Shown: positions 24,306-36,420, counted from the stretch's first letter. The stretch: 64,000 bases of DNA from Manis javanica (GCF_040802235.1 NC_133172.1:58039613-58103612); one strand, 5' to 3'. Numbers and translations: made by a program. The notes: generated by a model not told the origin, from the sequence alone.

Positions 24306-24716
24306 TCTAGTAAGCTGAATAATGACCCCAAAGACATCAGGCCCAACCACATGGAACCTGTTATGTTACCTTATATGGAAAAATGGTCTTTGTAGAGATA
24401 GAGATCATCCTGGATTATCTGGTGGGTTATCCAAATGCCATCACAGGTGTCCTTATAAGAAGGAGGCAGAGGGAGATCAAACGCAGAAGAGAAGGCCAAG
24501 GAGTCAGGAATGCCAGCGGCCACCAGAAGCCTGTAGGGGCGAGGAACGGATTTTCCCCTAGAGCCTCCAGAGGGAACCCAGTCCTGTCAAGACGATGATT
24601 TCAGCCCAATGAAACCAATTTTGGAATTCTGGCCTCCAAAACTGAGAGAATAAAGTTCTGAAGTTTTAAGTCACTACAAAAGTGGCATTTTGTTACAGCC
24701 ATAGGGCAACAAATAT
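24306..24716 (+). repeat. MLT1 solo LTR (ERVL-MaLR)
   Basis: 'gtaagctgaataatgacccc', 'ggtctttgtagagatagag', 'gtgtccttataagaagg', 'ggccaccagaagcc', 'ctggcctccaaaactgag' and 'tttgttacagcc' follow the MLT1 LTR order. Confidence 0.85.
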
Positions 24717-24769
24717 ACTGCGCAAACAAAATCATAAAAGAGAGTCAAGAATTTAGCACTGAAAAGAAT

Positions 24770-24880
24770 TTAATACAATCCTCCCTCTGTTCCCATTTTG
24801 CAGATCGGGAAACTTAACAGAGAGGCCACTGAGTGCCACACTCGGAGAGGCGGGGCTAAGACCAAGTCTTCTGAGTCTTA
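24770..24880 (-). repeat. MIR SINE fragment, antisense
   Basis: 'cccattttgcagatcgggaaact' style core followed by 'agagaggccactgagtgcc' and 'gctaagaccaag' is antisense MIR. Confidence 0.55.
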
Positions 24881-24959
24881 TAGGTCTTTCTTAAGAAGGG
24901 AAGCCAAGCTTTTGGCCTGCTTGGTGCCCTTCTATCCTTCTCAAGATGTTTCCAGAGCA

Positions 24960-25158
24960 AATATTGCCCAATATGGTAGCCACTAGCCACAGGTGGCTAT
25001 TTAAATTTAATCCAAATTAAACAAAATGTAAAACTCAGTCCCTCAGTCACAGGAACCACATTTCAAGAACCCTACACTCACATGTGGCTAGTGGCTACTG
25101 AATCACACAGAAGATGAACATTTCCATCATATAGGAGGTTCTAATGGACAGTGCTGAG
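24960..25158. repeat. DNA transposon fragment (inverted-end MER type)
   Basis: Inverted internal blocks 'gccactagccacaggtggct' and 'cacatgtggctagtggctac' and the ends 'attgcccaatatgg' and 'ctaatggacagtgctgag' match a common non-autonomous DNA element of mammals. The exact family is not recalled with certainty. Confidence 0.5.
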
Positions 25159-25639
25159 CCAGACAGATGGGAGGCTTACCCGACTTCTCACCAAACTTAT
25201 AACCCCGTGTCTGTTCGTTCATACTATATTCCAGCATGCTTTGGAAATTCCATAAGGACTTCTATGAAGGTGCAGGTGACGGCTGAAGGATGGTGACCCC
25301 TCACACCTGCTCCTTGCTGGGTAGGTTCTCCTCCGCAGGATGCTGCAATACGGGCCAAGGACCACCTCCTGTGACGTTTCCTAGGCTGGGCCCAGAAGCA
25401 ACACAGGGAGGCCAAGAATGAGACAAAGCAGGCTGGACTCTGCTTCAGACCTTCCCTAGATCCAACTCATGCCCCAGGAGAGTCTACAGAGCTTTCAGGA
25501 CCTGCTCCCACCTTGTTCTGATGACTCTGGGGATGCCAAGAGAAGTCTGACCCATTCTTTCTAGAAAATATCAAGGAATATTTGTATGGCCTTTCATAAT
25601 TCAAAAGCAATTGCCATGGTCTCCTTTGATCAACTGGCA
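25159..25639. other. Intergenic DNA, nothing recognised
   Basis: No gene or confident repeat. Confidence 0.4.
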
Positions 25640-25745
25640 AAGCAGAGATCTCCATTTTATAACTGAGAAAACAGGTTCAAAAGAAGACATAACCTGCCAA
25701 AGATACACACAGAAGCCAAGATTCCAGTGAAAAATTTGGACTCTA
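25640..25745 (-). repeat. MIR SINE fragment, antisense
   Basis: 'ctccattttataactgagaa' followed by 'aacctgccaaagatacacac' and 'aagccaagattcc' is antisense MIR, diverged. Confidence 0.5.
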
Positions 25746-26141
25746 AAGCTTGCCTTTTGCACCACCACCACTTCTTCCTTTTTCCCTGAAGACATGCAGA
25801 TATGCCCCAGACCTTCTGAGGACACAGGCTGGGTCTTGCTCATCTGTGTAGCCCACGTGGTATCTACCAGTGTCTCCCACAATCAAATGGCCCTTAAGTC
25901 TGATTTTCACATCTCACTCTTCTCCCCAGGGGGATGTTGAGAACACAAACTAAGTCCAAAAGGAAATGAGACAAATATTTGAAACTGTATATCTGGGCAG
26001 GCAACTCCAGAAATACAGGAATTTTGTACAAATTCACTTCAGAGTTGTGAATCCCTTATTGACTCTCATCCCAATTAAGACGGGGTTTTAAAGGCTGACA
26101 AAAAGGGTGTCTCCATATGGCCATGTTCTTGAGTTTTTCCT
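25746..26141. other. Intergenic DNA, nothing recognised
   Basis: No gene or confident repeat. Confidence 0.4.
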
Positions 26142-26169
26142 CACACGCACACACACACACACACACACA
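26142..26169. repeat. (CA)n microsatellite
   Basis: About 14 CA units with one CG interruption near the start. Confidence 0.9.
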
Positions 26170-26209
26170 AACTAGGATTCTATGGACACTCACAGTATTC
26201 CAAGAACAT

Positions 26210-26400
26210 AATTCAAACCTTACTACATGTCAAATGTGATCATTTATTCCTCACCATAACTCCATGAAGTAGGTACTATCCTTAGTCCCATTTCACAGTT
26301 GAAGAAACTAAGGTTCTGAGAGTTTAAGTCTGCCTTCCATCACCGTAGCTCACTGGGGACAGAGTTGGGCTATGAATATAGATACGGCGGATTCAAAACT
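26210..26400 (-). repeat. MIR SINE, antisense
   Basis: 'attcctcaccataactccat', 'gaagtaggtactatcc', 'cccatttcacagttgaag', 'aaactaaggttctgagag' and 'ggattcaaaactcc' follow MIR backwards. Confidence 0.8.
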
Positions 26401-27237
26401 CCTGACCATGTCAGTATTCTGACTCTTAACAAAGTTGAAAAAGACATTTTGAATTTACAGTAATTTGTCATGGAAAATAAGGCCCTGGAGAGAAAAAAAA
26501 AAAACCTTCAAAATAGTTATGAATAGGTTTCTATGTGGGCATATAAATATCATATATTTTGAACATATTCTTACTCCACTTCTAGCACTTCCATTGTCAG
26601 CATTTGTCTTTTTTGAAAGGCTGTCCTTTGTCTTTAGCAAAAGAATCCAGAACCTTTCACAGTAAAAAAAAAAAAAGTAAATCAAAACAAATCTTAAGCA
26701 TTTAGGAAAAGAACACCCAACAGTACTGAGTCCTTTTCTCAGAGAAGTTACGTATTTATGACAAGCTATATCGCTGTATGAAACTGATTCTTGACTTTAA
26801 GAATCGTTTTGAAACGCTTTTTGCTTATGGAAAATTTCAAGCATTCATTAAAGAACAGAGAAAAGTATAATAAACCCGTATGACTCTACTTGTAATATTT
26901 AAACAGTTATAGACTTATGGCCAATCTTCTTTTATCTAATCCCCCTACACTCACTTTGTTTGATGTTATTTTAAATCCACACATCAATCAGTTTCCCCTG
27001 TGAGTACTTCAATAATGCATCTTTAAATCATAAGGACACCTTTTAAAATATAATCGCAATGTCATTATAACACTTAGAAGAATTACAGGAATCTCTAAAC
27101 ATCAACTGAAACCCAGTCATACTCTAATTTCTCCAACTGTCTGAAAACATGTCTTTTTTCAGTTGCTTTGTTCCCAAGAGAATCCAAACTATATTCATAT
27201 GTTGCACCTGGTTCTTGTATGTTTCATAAGTCTCTTA
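26401..27237. other. AT-rich intergenic DNA
   Basis: It has A-runs near 26491 and 26665. 'catccattgg'-type L1 phrases are absent. 'ataataaacccgtatgactc' and 'ccaatcttcttttatctaat' near 26870-26940 may be part of an old repeat I cannot name. Confidence 0.35.
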
Positions 27238-27589
27238 ACCGTATACCGGTCACAAAAATGAACTCAAAATGGGTTAAACACTTTAAGACCCAAAACTGTA
27301 AAACTCATAGAAAACACACACTGATTCTGGTCTTGGCAACAATTTTTTTGCGTATGACACCAAAAGCCCAGCAACAAAAACAAAAATTAACAAGTGGGAC
27401 CACATTGAACTAAAAAGCTCCTGTACAGCAAAAGAAACAATCAACAAAATGAAAGGGCAATGAATGGAATGGGAAAAAAACACTTGCAAGCCATATATCT
27501 AGTAAGAGGCTAATGTCCAAAATATATAAAGAACTCCCACAACTCAAGAGCAAATAGAACAACCTGACTTAAAAATGGGCAGAGGACAT
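27238..27589 (+). mobile_element. L1 ORF2 fragment, cut at both ends
   Basis: 'aatgaactcaaaatgggtt', 'gtaaaactcatagaaaaca', 'ctcctgtacagcaaaagaa', 'aatgtccaaaatatataaag' and 'aaaaatgggcagaggacat' are ORF2 C-terminal L1 phrases in sense order. Unusually it ends abruptly at 27589, without a 3' UTR or tail, exactly where the inverted repeat starts. Confidence 0.8.
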
Positions 27590-27936
27590 CTTTTTTTTCC
27601 CCTAGTTAATTTTTTAGCATTTTTAAGCATTTTAAAGACTTAAGGCTTTTGTACAGAAGTTTTTGAGAACTGTTCCTATTGGTGATAAATTAAATTGCAG
27701 AAATGTTAATATGACATATTGTCATATCGAATAGACAGCAAAATCTTACTTAACTAGAGAACAAAGCCATTATGAAATTCTCAGGGCATTTCATAATGAC
27801 TTTGCTCCCGATATATATAACATTTCCTCAAGGTAATATATCACAAATAGGAACAGTTCTCAAAAATTTCAGTTCAAAAGCCTTAAGTCTTTAAAGTGCT
27901 TAAAAATGCTTAAAAATTAACTAGGAAAAGAAAAGA
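27590..27936. mobile_element. Foldback element: ~350-bp near-perfect inverted repeat
   Basis: The left arm (27590 to about 27695) and the reverse complement of the right arm (about 27840-27936) align over about 100 bases with only a handful of differences. Shared blocks include tagttaattttt, aagacttaaggctttt and tttttgagaactgttcctatt. The loop holds further inverted pairs: ccattatgaaat (27767-27778) with atttcataatga (27788-27799), and tgaca/tgtca near 27712-27724. There is no open frame. The structure fits a non-autonomous DNA transposon (MITE or foldback type). The family is not recognised and no target duplication is evident. Confidence 0.7.
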
Positions 27937-28029
27937 CTACGTTAGAGAAGGGGTCAACAAGAGCAGTGGGGGAAGGTCTTGAACCTCACAGATATAATCA
28001 TTTCATGGAAAGTAGTTACATCAGAAATC

Positions 28030-28165
28030 ATCTAAGTCAAATTTTTATATGTGCATACAAATCTCCTGAGGATTTTATTAAAATGCAGATTTGCAGTCAA
28101 ACTCTGCATTTCTAACAAGCTTCCAAGCAATGCTGAAACTGCTGGTCCCAGAGCCCAAAGGCAGA
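28030..28165 (+). repeat. hAT-type MER fragment
   Basis: 'aatctcctgaggattttatt', 'aaaatgcagatttgcagtc', 'tctgcatttctaacaagctt' and 'aatgctgaaactgctggtcc' match a common non-autonomous hAT element (MER20/MER3-like phrasing). The exact family is uncertain. Confidence 0.55.
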
Positions 28166-28260
28166 TGAAAGCATCTGGGAAGAGAACACCCTTCACGATC
28201 CTCTCTTTGCCACACCTTCCCCACCTCCCTCCATCCTCCCAAACACATCATTCCTCGTTG

Positions 28261-28412
28261 GAAGAGAAACGAAGCAGGGAGGGGTTAGAAGCCCAGGACT
28301 GCTGAAAACCTGTCCCTGGAGATATGCTCTGGGAGCACGAATCCACATTACCTGGTGTTCTGGAGATTAGTGGGGTTGGAAAGCAAAGACAGGCAGAGTA
28401 CTTGAAGAGACT
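28261..28412 (+). repeat. Isolated copy of an L1 5' UTR segment
   Basis: It aligns without gaps over 152 bp with 28818-28969 in the 5' UTR of L1 copy B; by eye about ten positions differ (about 93% identity). The two are 557 bp apart in the same orientation. The rest of an L1 does not accompany this first copy. Confidence 0.85.
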
Positions 28413-28597
28413 AAGAAATGAGCCCTCATCAAGAAATGAGTCCTCAAATTGTTCAAAATACAACCATTCCTAGTAAGCAGAGTCTCTGCAAGCTAAAATG
28501 TTATGTCCAGAACAGCTCTTTCTGGTAATTCAGCTGCTTAGATCATCTGAAAACCTTCTTCACAAAAAGCCATTTAAAAATGCAGGACAACAGATTT
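28413..28597. other. Spacer ending in L1 copy B target duplication
   Basis: Contains the left target-site copy caggacaacagattt (28583-28597). Confidence 0.6.
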
Positions 28598-29567
28598 GGA
28601 AAAAAAGATGGTGGTGTGAGAAGTGAGGCATAAACCTTCTCCCAAAACCACTATAACACAAAAATATAGCAAATACAACTAATCCTGAAAGAGCAACCTG
28701 AAGACTGCAGAACAGACTGCCTACATCTGGGGAAAAGAGAAGAGAAAAGGGTAAAGTAGCAAAGCCATGATCTGTAGGGATCCAAGCCCTCTCTGTACAC
28801 CAGCTCACAGGTGAGAGGAAGAGAAACGAAGCAGGGAGGGGTTAGAAGCCCAGGACTGCTGAAAACCAAGCCCTGGAGATCTGCTCTGGGAGCACAAATC
28901 CACATTACCTGGTGCTCTGGAGATTAGTGGGGTTGGAGAGCAAAGACAAGCAGAACACTTGAAGAGACTGAGATTCAAGCCACTTCTGGAGAACAGGTAT
29001 GGAGAACCAGCCACTCCGAGACAACAGAAAGGTGGGCACTATGAAAGTCTTCCCAACAGTGAGAGAGCTGCTAAAGGGTCAAAGATTATACAGAGATTGC
29101 TGCTCAGAAGAAAGGGAAGGAGGACAAAATCGTCCCAGCACACTCAGCCCAACAGGTTGGGAACTTTCAGTAGCTTCAGACGCTCCATCCCCATGCCTGG
29201 AAACGCAGAGCCAAGACTCCCAATGCAATTCACAGCCTGCCTCTTCTTCCTACTGGCAGGCACCAGTATGCACACCTGCTTCCCCCGCCATTGTGCCAGG
29301 CCACCAGAAGGTGGCCCTGCTTATGACAGCTATGGAGGCGTAACGCAGAGGCTCCTTCCTACGCGCAGAGCACACTGGACCTGGCAGTGGAGGCAGGCGC
29401 TACAGCCAGGAAGCAGGAAAGAGCTCTTTCCATCCAGAGGTGCACGTGCCGCTTCCTTACACCACCACCATTGCTTCAGGTGTTCTGCAGCTCCAAAGAG
29501 TAGAGCTTCTAGGCACTAGAGGGCAAAACCCACACAAAGTTATTTTTCCATAGGAATCACTAGAAAT

Positions 29568-30433
29568 ATGAAACATCAAAAAAAATTTGTACAAACAAAA
29601 ATTCAAACTCCAGAAAGAGGGCTAAGTGAAACTGAAATCACCTATCTTCAAGATAAAGATTTCAACATAAAAATCATAAATGTGCTTTCAGAGCTACAGA
29701 AACATATTCAAGATCTCAGGGAGGACTTCAACAAAGAGAGACAAACTTTAAAAAATGCAATATCTGAAATGAAACACAATGAAGGATTTAAAAGTAGATT
29801 AGATGAGGTAGAGGAAACGGTAAATGAAATAGAATTCAGAGAACAGGAAATCGAAGAAGTTGAGGAACAGAGAGAAAAAAGGATCTCTAGGAATGAAAGT
29901 AATAAAGGAACTGTGCAACCAATCCAAAAGGAATATTCACATTACAGGGGTACCAGAAGAAGAAGAAGAGAGAAAAAGGGATACAAAGTCTCTTTCAGGA
30001 AAGAAAATTGCTGAAAACTACCCCAGTCTGAGGAAGGAAACAGTCTCTCAGGTCATGGAAGTGCAGGGATCTCACAACACAAGGGACCCTAGGAAGACAA
30101 CACCAAGACATAAATTAATTAAAATGGCAAAGATCAAGGACAAGGAGAGAGTATTAAAAGCCACCAGAAAGAAAAAGATCACGTATAAAGTATAAAGGAA
30201 AGCCCATTAGGCTATCATCAGACTTCTCAGCAGAAACCTTACAAGCCAGAAGGGAGTGGCATGATATATTCAATGCAATGAAACAGAAGGGTACCCAACC
30301 AAGAATACTCTGTCCGGCAAGATTATCATTTAAATGTGAAGCAGGGATTAAACAATTTCCAGATAAGCAAAAGTTGAGGGAATTTACCACCCACGAACCA
30401 TCTCTACAGTGTATCTTAAAGGGATTGCTCTAG
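29568..30433 (+). pseudogene. L1 copy B ORF1p remnant
   Basis: The ATG at 29568 begins MKHQKKFVQ-. The first frame stays open to 30014 and includes a glutamate/lysine-rich coiled-coil region (about residues 40-110). The correct frame shifts between about 29900 and 29960, so the part leading into the RRM (ITGVPEEEEERKRD) reads in another frame to 30195. A small duplication near 30185-30195 (tataaag twice) shifts it again. The C-terminal domain (ETLQARREWHDIFNAMKQKG) follows and the frame ends at TAG 30431-30433. Confidence 0.85.
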
Positions 30434-30746
30434 ATAGAAGAGCTTCTAAGGCTAAATAGCTGTCACCAGAGAAAACAAAACCAAAGTAAAGGAAGCAGAC
30501 CTATTAATTACTAAGCAAATGCAAAATTAAATCAACTACCCAAGAAGTCAGTCAAGGGATACACGAAGTGTACAGAATATGACACCTAATGTATAAAAAG
30601 TGGAGGAGGAAGAAAAAGAAAAAGGGAAGGGAAAAAAGAACCTTTAGATTGTGTTTGAAATAGCATAATAAGGGAGTTAAGTTAGACTGTTAGACAGTGA
30701 AGAAGCTGCCCTTAAACCTTTGGTAAACAAAAATCTAAAGCCTACA

Positions 30747-33700
30747 ATGGCAATAAGTACATATCTATCGATAATCACCCTAAATGTAAACAGACTGAAG
30801 GCACCAATCAAAAGACATAGAGTCACTGAATGAATAAAAAAACAAGACCCATGTATATGCTGCCTACAAGAGACTCACCTCAAACCCAAAGACATGCACA
30901 GACTAAAAATGAAGGGATGGAAAAAGAGATTTCATGCAAAGAATAGGGAGAGAAAAGCAGGAGTAGCAGGACTTACATCAGACAAAATAGACTTCAAGAC
31001 AAAGAAAGTAACAAGAGACAAAGAAGGACATTACATATGATAAAGGGCTCAGTCCAACAAGAGGACATAACCATTATAAACATCTATGCACCCAACATAG
31101 GAGCACCTACATATGTGAAACAAATACTAACAGAATTAAAGGGGAAAATACAATGCATTGCATGCATTTTAGGAGACTTCAACACACCACTCACTCCTAA
31201 GGACAGATCAACCAGACAGAAAATAAGTAAGGAGTCAGAGGCCCTGAACAATGCATTAGAACAGATGGACCTAACAGACATTGACAGAACACTCCACCCA
31301 AAAGCAGCAGAGTGCACATTCTTCTCAGGTGTACACGGAACATTTTCCAGAATAGATCACATACTAGCCCACAAAGAGACCCTCAATAAATTAAAAAGCT
31401 TGAAATTGTGCCAACCAGCTTCTCAGACCACAAACGTATGAAACTAGAAATAAATTATGCCAAGAAAACAAAAATCTCACAAATACATGGAGGCTTAACA
31501 ACATGCTCCTAAATAATCAATGGATATATGTCCAAATAAAAACAGAGATCGAGCAATATATTGAGACAAATGAAAACAACAACTCAATACCACCAAACCT
31601 GTGGGATGCTGCGAAGGCAGTTCTAAGCAGAAAGTATATTGTAATACAGGCTTACCTCAAGAAAGAAGAACAATCCCAAATGAACAGTCTATATTCACAA
31701 TTAATGAAACTAGAAAAAGAACAGTGAGGCCCAAAGTCAGTAGAAGGTAGGACATAATAAAGATCAGAGCAGAAATAAATACAATTGAGAATAATAAAAT
31801 AATAGAAAGAATCAATGAAACCAGGAGCTGGTTCTTCAAGAAAATAAACAAAATAGATAAGCCCCTAGCCAGACTCATCAAGAAAAAATGACAGTGTACA
31901 CACATAAACAGAATCAGAAGTGAGAAAGGAAAAATCATTATGGACAGCACAGATACTCAAAGAGTTATTAGAGAATACTATGAAAAATTATATGCTAACA
32001 AATTGGATAACCTATTAGAAATGGACTATTTTCTAGAAAAATACAACCTTCCAAGACTGACCCAGGAAGAAACGGACAATCTGAACAGACCAATTACCAG
32101 CAATGAAATTGAACTGGTAATCAAAAAACTACCTAAGAACAAAAGCCCTGGAACAGATGGCTCCATCACTGAATTTTATCAAACATTTAGAGAAGACCTA
32201 ATACCCATCTTCCTTAAAGTTTTCCAAAAAGTAGAAGAGGAGGGAATACTTCCAAACTCATTCTATGAGGCCAGCATCACTGTAATATCAAAACCAGACA
32301 AAGAAACCACAAAAGAAGAAAATTGCAGACCAATATCCCTGATGAACATAGATGCAAATATCCTCAACAAAATGTTAGCAAACTGAATACAAAAATACAT
32401 CAAAAAGATCATCCATCATGACCATCCATCCATCACATCATCCATCACATCAACAAAAAGGACAAAAATTACATGATCATCTCAACAGATACTAAGAAAG
32501 CATCTGACAAACTTCAATATCCAATCATGATAAAAACTTTCAAAAAAATGGGTACAGAGGGCAAATACCTCAACATAATAAAGGCCATATATGACAAACC
32601 CAAAGCCAGCATCATACATGATAGCAAAAAGCTGAAAGCTTTTCCTCTAAGATCAGGAACAAGACAAGGATGCCCACTCTCCCCACTTTTATTCAACATA
32701 GTACTGGAAATCCTAGACACAGCAATCAGACAACACAAAGAGAGAAAAGATGTCCAAATTGGTAAGGAAGAAGTCAAACTCTCACTATTTGCAGATGAAA
32801 TGATGTTGTACATAAAAACACTAAAGAATCCACCAAAAACTACTAAAACTAATAACTGAACTCAGCAAAGTTGCAGGATATAAAATCAACACACAGAAAT
32901 CTGTTGCATTCCCATATACTAATGATGAACAAGCAGAAAGAGAAATCAGGAAAACAATGCCATTTACAATTGCATCAAAAAGAAAAAAATACCTAAGAAT
33001 AAACCTAACCACGGAGGTGAAAGAACTATACCCTGAAAACTACGAGACACTCGTGAGAGAAATTAAAGAAGACACCAATAATGGAAATACCTCCCATGCT
33101 CATGGATAGGAAGAATTACTATTGTCAAAATGACCATCCTAAAGTAATCTACAGATTCAATGCAATCCCTATCAAAATACCAACAGCATTCTACAATGAA
33201 ATAGAATAGTTCTAAAATTCATATGGAAACAGAAAAGAATAGCCAAAGCAATCCTGAGAAAGAACGACAAAGCTGGGTCATTATGCTCCCTGACTTCAAG
33301 CTCTACTACAAAGCCACGGTAATCAAAACTATTTGGTACTGGCACAAGAACAGACCCATAGATCAATGGAATAGAATAGAGAGCTGAGATAAAGCCCACA
33401 CATATGTGGCCAATTAATATATGATAAAGGAGCCATGGTTTTACAATGGTGTGAAATGACAGTCTCTTCAACAATTGGTGTTGGTAAAACTGGAGGGCTA
33501 CCTGTAAGACAATGAACATGGATTATTGTCTAATTCCCTACACAAAAGTAAACTTGAAATGGATCAAAGACCTGAATTTAAGTCATGAAACCATAAAACT
33601 CATAGAAGAAAACACAGGCAAAAAACTCTTTAATATTAACACAAGCAGTTTTTTTCTGAACACATCTCCTCGGGCAAGGGAAACAAAAGCAAAAATGAAT

Positions 33701-34477
33701 GAATCAGACTACATCAAACTAAAAAGCTTCTGTACAGCAAAGGACACCATCAGCAGAACAAAAAGGATTCCTACAATATGGAAGAATATATTCGTAAACA
33801 ACTTATCCGATTAACATCCAAAATACATAAAGAGCTCACACACCCAAAAAACAAATAATCCAATTAAAAAATAGGGGGAGGATCTGAACAGACACTTATC
33901 CAAAGAAGAAATTCAGATGGCCAACAGGCACATGAAAAGATGCTCCACCTCGCTAATCATCAGGGAAATGCAAATTAAACCACAATGAGATATTCCTCAC
34001 ACCAGTTAGGATGGCCAACATCCAAAAGACAAGAAACAACAAATGCTGGAGAGGATGCAGAGAAAAGAGAACCCTCTTACACTGTTGGTGGGAATGTAAA
34101 TTAGTTCAACCATTGTGGAAAGCAATATGGAGGTTCCTCAAAAACTAAAAATAGAAAACCCATTTGACCCAGTAATCCCACTCCTAGGAACTTACCCGAA
34201 GAAAACAAGATCCCTCATTCAAAAAGACACATGCACCCGTGTTTATCGTGCACTATTTACAATAGTTGAGATATGGAAACAATCTAAATGTCCATCAGTA
34301 GATGAATGAATAAAGAAGATGTGGAACATATATACAATGTAATATTATTCAGTAATAAGAAGAAAACAAATCCTACCATTTGCAGCAACAGGGCTGGAGC
34401 TAGAGGGTATTATGCTCAGTGAAATAAGCCAGACAGAGAAAGACAACTACATGATTTCACTCATTTGTGGAGTATAA
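30747..34477 (+). pseudogene. L1 copy B ORF2p remnant
   Basis: The ATG at 30747 begins MAISTYLS-. The endonuclease motif is altered (LNVNR instead of the usual LNVNG) and a TGA replaces the nearby Trp codon. Open pieces at 31037-31441, 31503-31727, 31940-32386, 32473-32859 and 33512-33814 are in different frames. RT motif A Asp is kept (ISTDTKKAS) but motif C reads FADE instead of FADD near 32787-32798. A CATC-rich repeat (32408-32455) replaces about 80 bp of RT coding sequence. The frame ends at TAA 34475-34477. Confidence 0.9.
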
Positions 34478-34832
34478 CAAAACAAAACTGAAGGAACAAA
34501 ACAGCAGCAGCCTCACAGTCTCCCAGAAGGGACTAGCAGTTACCAAAGGGAAGGGGTCGGGGAGCGTGCATGCATGGGGAGGGAGGGAGACGGGGATTAT
34601 GAGGCATTATAATTAGCACACACAATTAGGTAGCCACAGGCAAGGCAGTACAGCATGGAGAAGACAAGTAATGATTCTGTAGCATCTTACTACACTGATA
34701 GGCAGTGACTGCAATGGGGGGTGGGGGGCTTGATAACATGGGTGAATGTTGAAACCATAATGTTGGTCATGTAAAACCTTCATAAGAATGTATATCAATA
34801 GTAACTAAAAAAAGATACAGGAGAACATATTT

Positions 34833-36420
34833 CAAACTAATGTTTGAAGGTACAATTGAGCTCATAAAAATACTAAAGAAAATCCTTGGGGGTTGAAAAC
34901 AAAAAATGAGCGCATCAGCAGACACTGTGCATCCTGAGTAACCTAGAAACTGAGGTTTTCATTCACACACTGTTAAAGGATGGAAACCCCTGGGTCTTTA
35001 TGAGGAGTGGTATGGAAAATAAGAACACCACATGGTGCCAGGATTACCCAAAGAGTATCCTCTCTAAGGAAAGGTAACCAGAAACTTCATTCATCAGCAG
35101 GAGACAGGAGTAAGAAGCCTGACTCATCTTGGGCTGTGAACAGGAAAAAAAAAAAAAACTTTCACCTAGAATTCATAACTATAAGTCTTCCCTAACCTAA
35201 ACTTGAGCAATTTTCATTACTCAAGAGGTCCAGGAATTTTCAAACCACAAAATTAGCACAAAAGGTAACTCTAAGTCAGAAATACCTCTGGGGTGCCCAG
35301 CAGAGGCGAACAGAGGACCCCTCAGTAGATATACCCTCAAGTTATACTGCCCAAAGCCCAATTAAATAAACGTACTAAATACATGCCAACAATAAAGAAA
35401 TTAAAAACACCCAAGGAAACAATCTACAAGGAGGAAGAGACAGAAAACAAACAAGTATTAGATAGCAAAAACTCTGAATAATAGAACTATTAGATAAAAA
35501 CAATTAAAAGGAACTTTAAAAACAAAACATAAAAGAAAAATTGAAAATATTAAAAAATATATTTATGAATATTGTATGAATATAAAAATACAGAATGGGT
35601 CAATTTGAAAATGAACCAAATAGAAATTCTAGAAAGGGAAATTTATAGTCACTGAAATTAAAAACTTGATGGCTTGCTTAACATCAGAGAAGACACAGCA
35701 GAAGAGACACTGAATTGGAAAATAGATTTCAGAAAATTACCAAGAAGGAGGTGCAGAGAGGTAAAGTGACTGATAGCAAATTTGAGAAAGTTTAAGAGAT
35801 GTAGAAGAGAATAAGAAAGCCCACCACATGGCTCTAAAAGTAGAAAATAATGATAATGAAGAAAACAATTTAAAAAATGGCAATTGAGAATTTTTCAAAG
35901 AAAAACATGAATCATCATATTCAGGAAACAGCCAAAATCTGAAACAAGATCTTAAAAATCCACATCAAAACAAATCATAGTGAAATTATGGAGTATCAAA
36001 GACGAAGAGATCTTAAAGTTACCAAAGAAAAGACGGATAAACCTTCAAAGGAGCAACAACTAGGCTACAAATGTCTCAACAATAAGCCAGAAGACAAGAA
36101 AATTTCTTTGAAATGATGAGAAAATGATTACCTAGAATTCTATAGCAGCTCAAATATCATACAAAGGGAGGACAAAATTAAGAGATTCTCCAACAAACCC
36201 CGAAAGAGTTTACAATTAATGCACCTTGACTAAAGAACTTCTAAGTTAATTTTTCAGAAACAAAATAATTAAACCAAGAAGTGAGATACAAGATGGAACG
36301 ATGCGCAACTTGCAGCGAACCTGAACACATATTGAATTTATAGACAATCACTACTCTAAGGGGTTAAAATTTAAAAATAAAGATTCTCTGAAATAGAAAA
36401 TAACAATAAGGCTTAAGAAG
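34833..36420 (+). repeat. HAL1/old L1 ORF1-type sequence
   Basis: The A-rich plus strand has phrases such as 'atttgaaaatgaaccaaatag', 'ggaaacagccaaaatctg', 'agaaaatgattacctagaat' and 'ctccaacaaaccccgaaag', typical of the ORF1 region of ancient L1/HAL1. No intact frame remains. Confidence 0.5.

Larger units (their letters stand above)
28598..34817 (+). mobile_element. LINE-1 copy B, nearly full length, inactive
   Basis: The order is 5' UTR (aagatggtggtgtgag start near 28605), ORF1 remnant from 29568, ORF2 remnant 30747-34477, then a 3' UTR with G-rich tract, 'ccataatgttggtcatg' and an A-rich end. Target duplications flank it: caggacaacagattt (28583-28597) and caggagaacatattt (34818-34832), 13 of 15 matching. 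This fixes both ends and shows a single insertion event. Both ORFs are broken. Confidence 0.95.

Noticed and set aside
28959..29519. 186-codon plus-strand frame upstream of L1 copy B ORF1
   Set aside because: It lies wholly in the GC-richer L1 5' UTR and is not part of the known L1 proteins.
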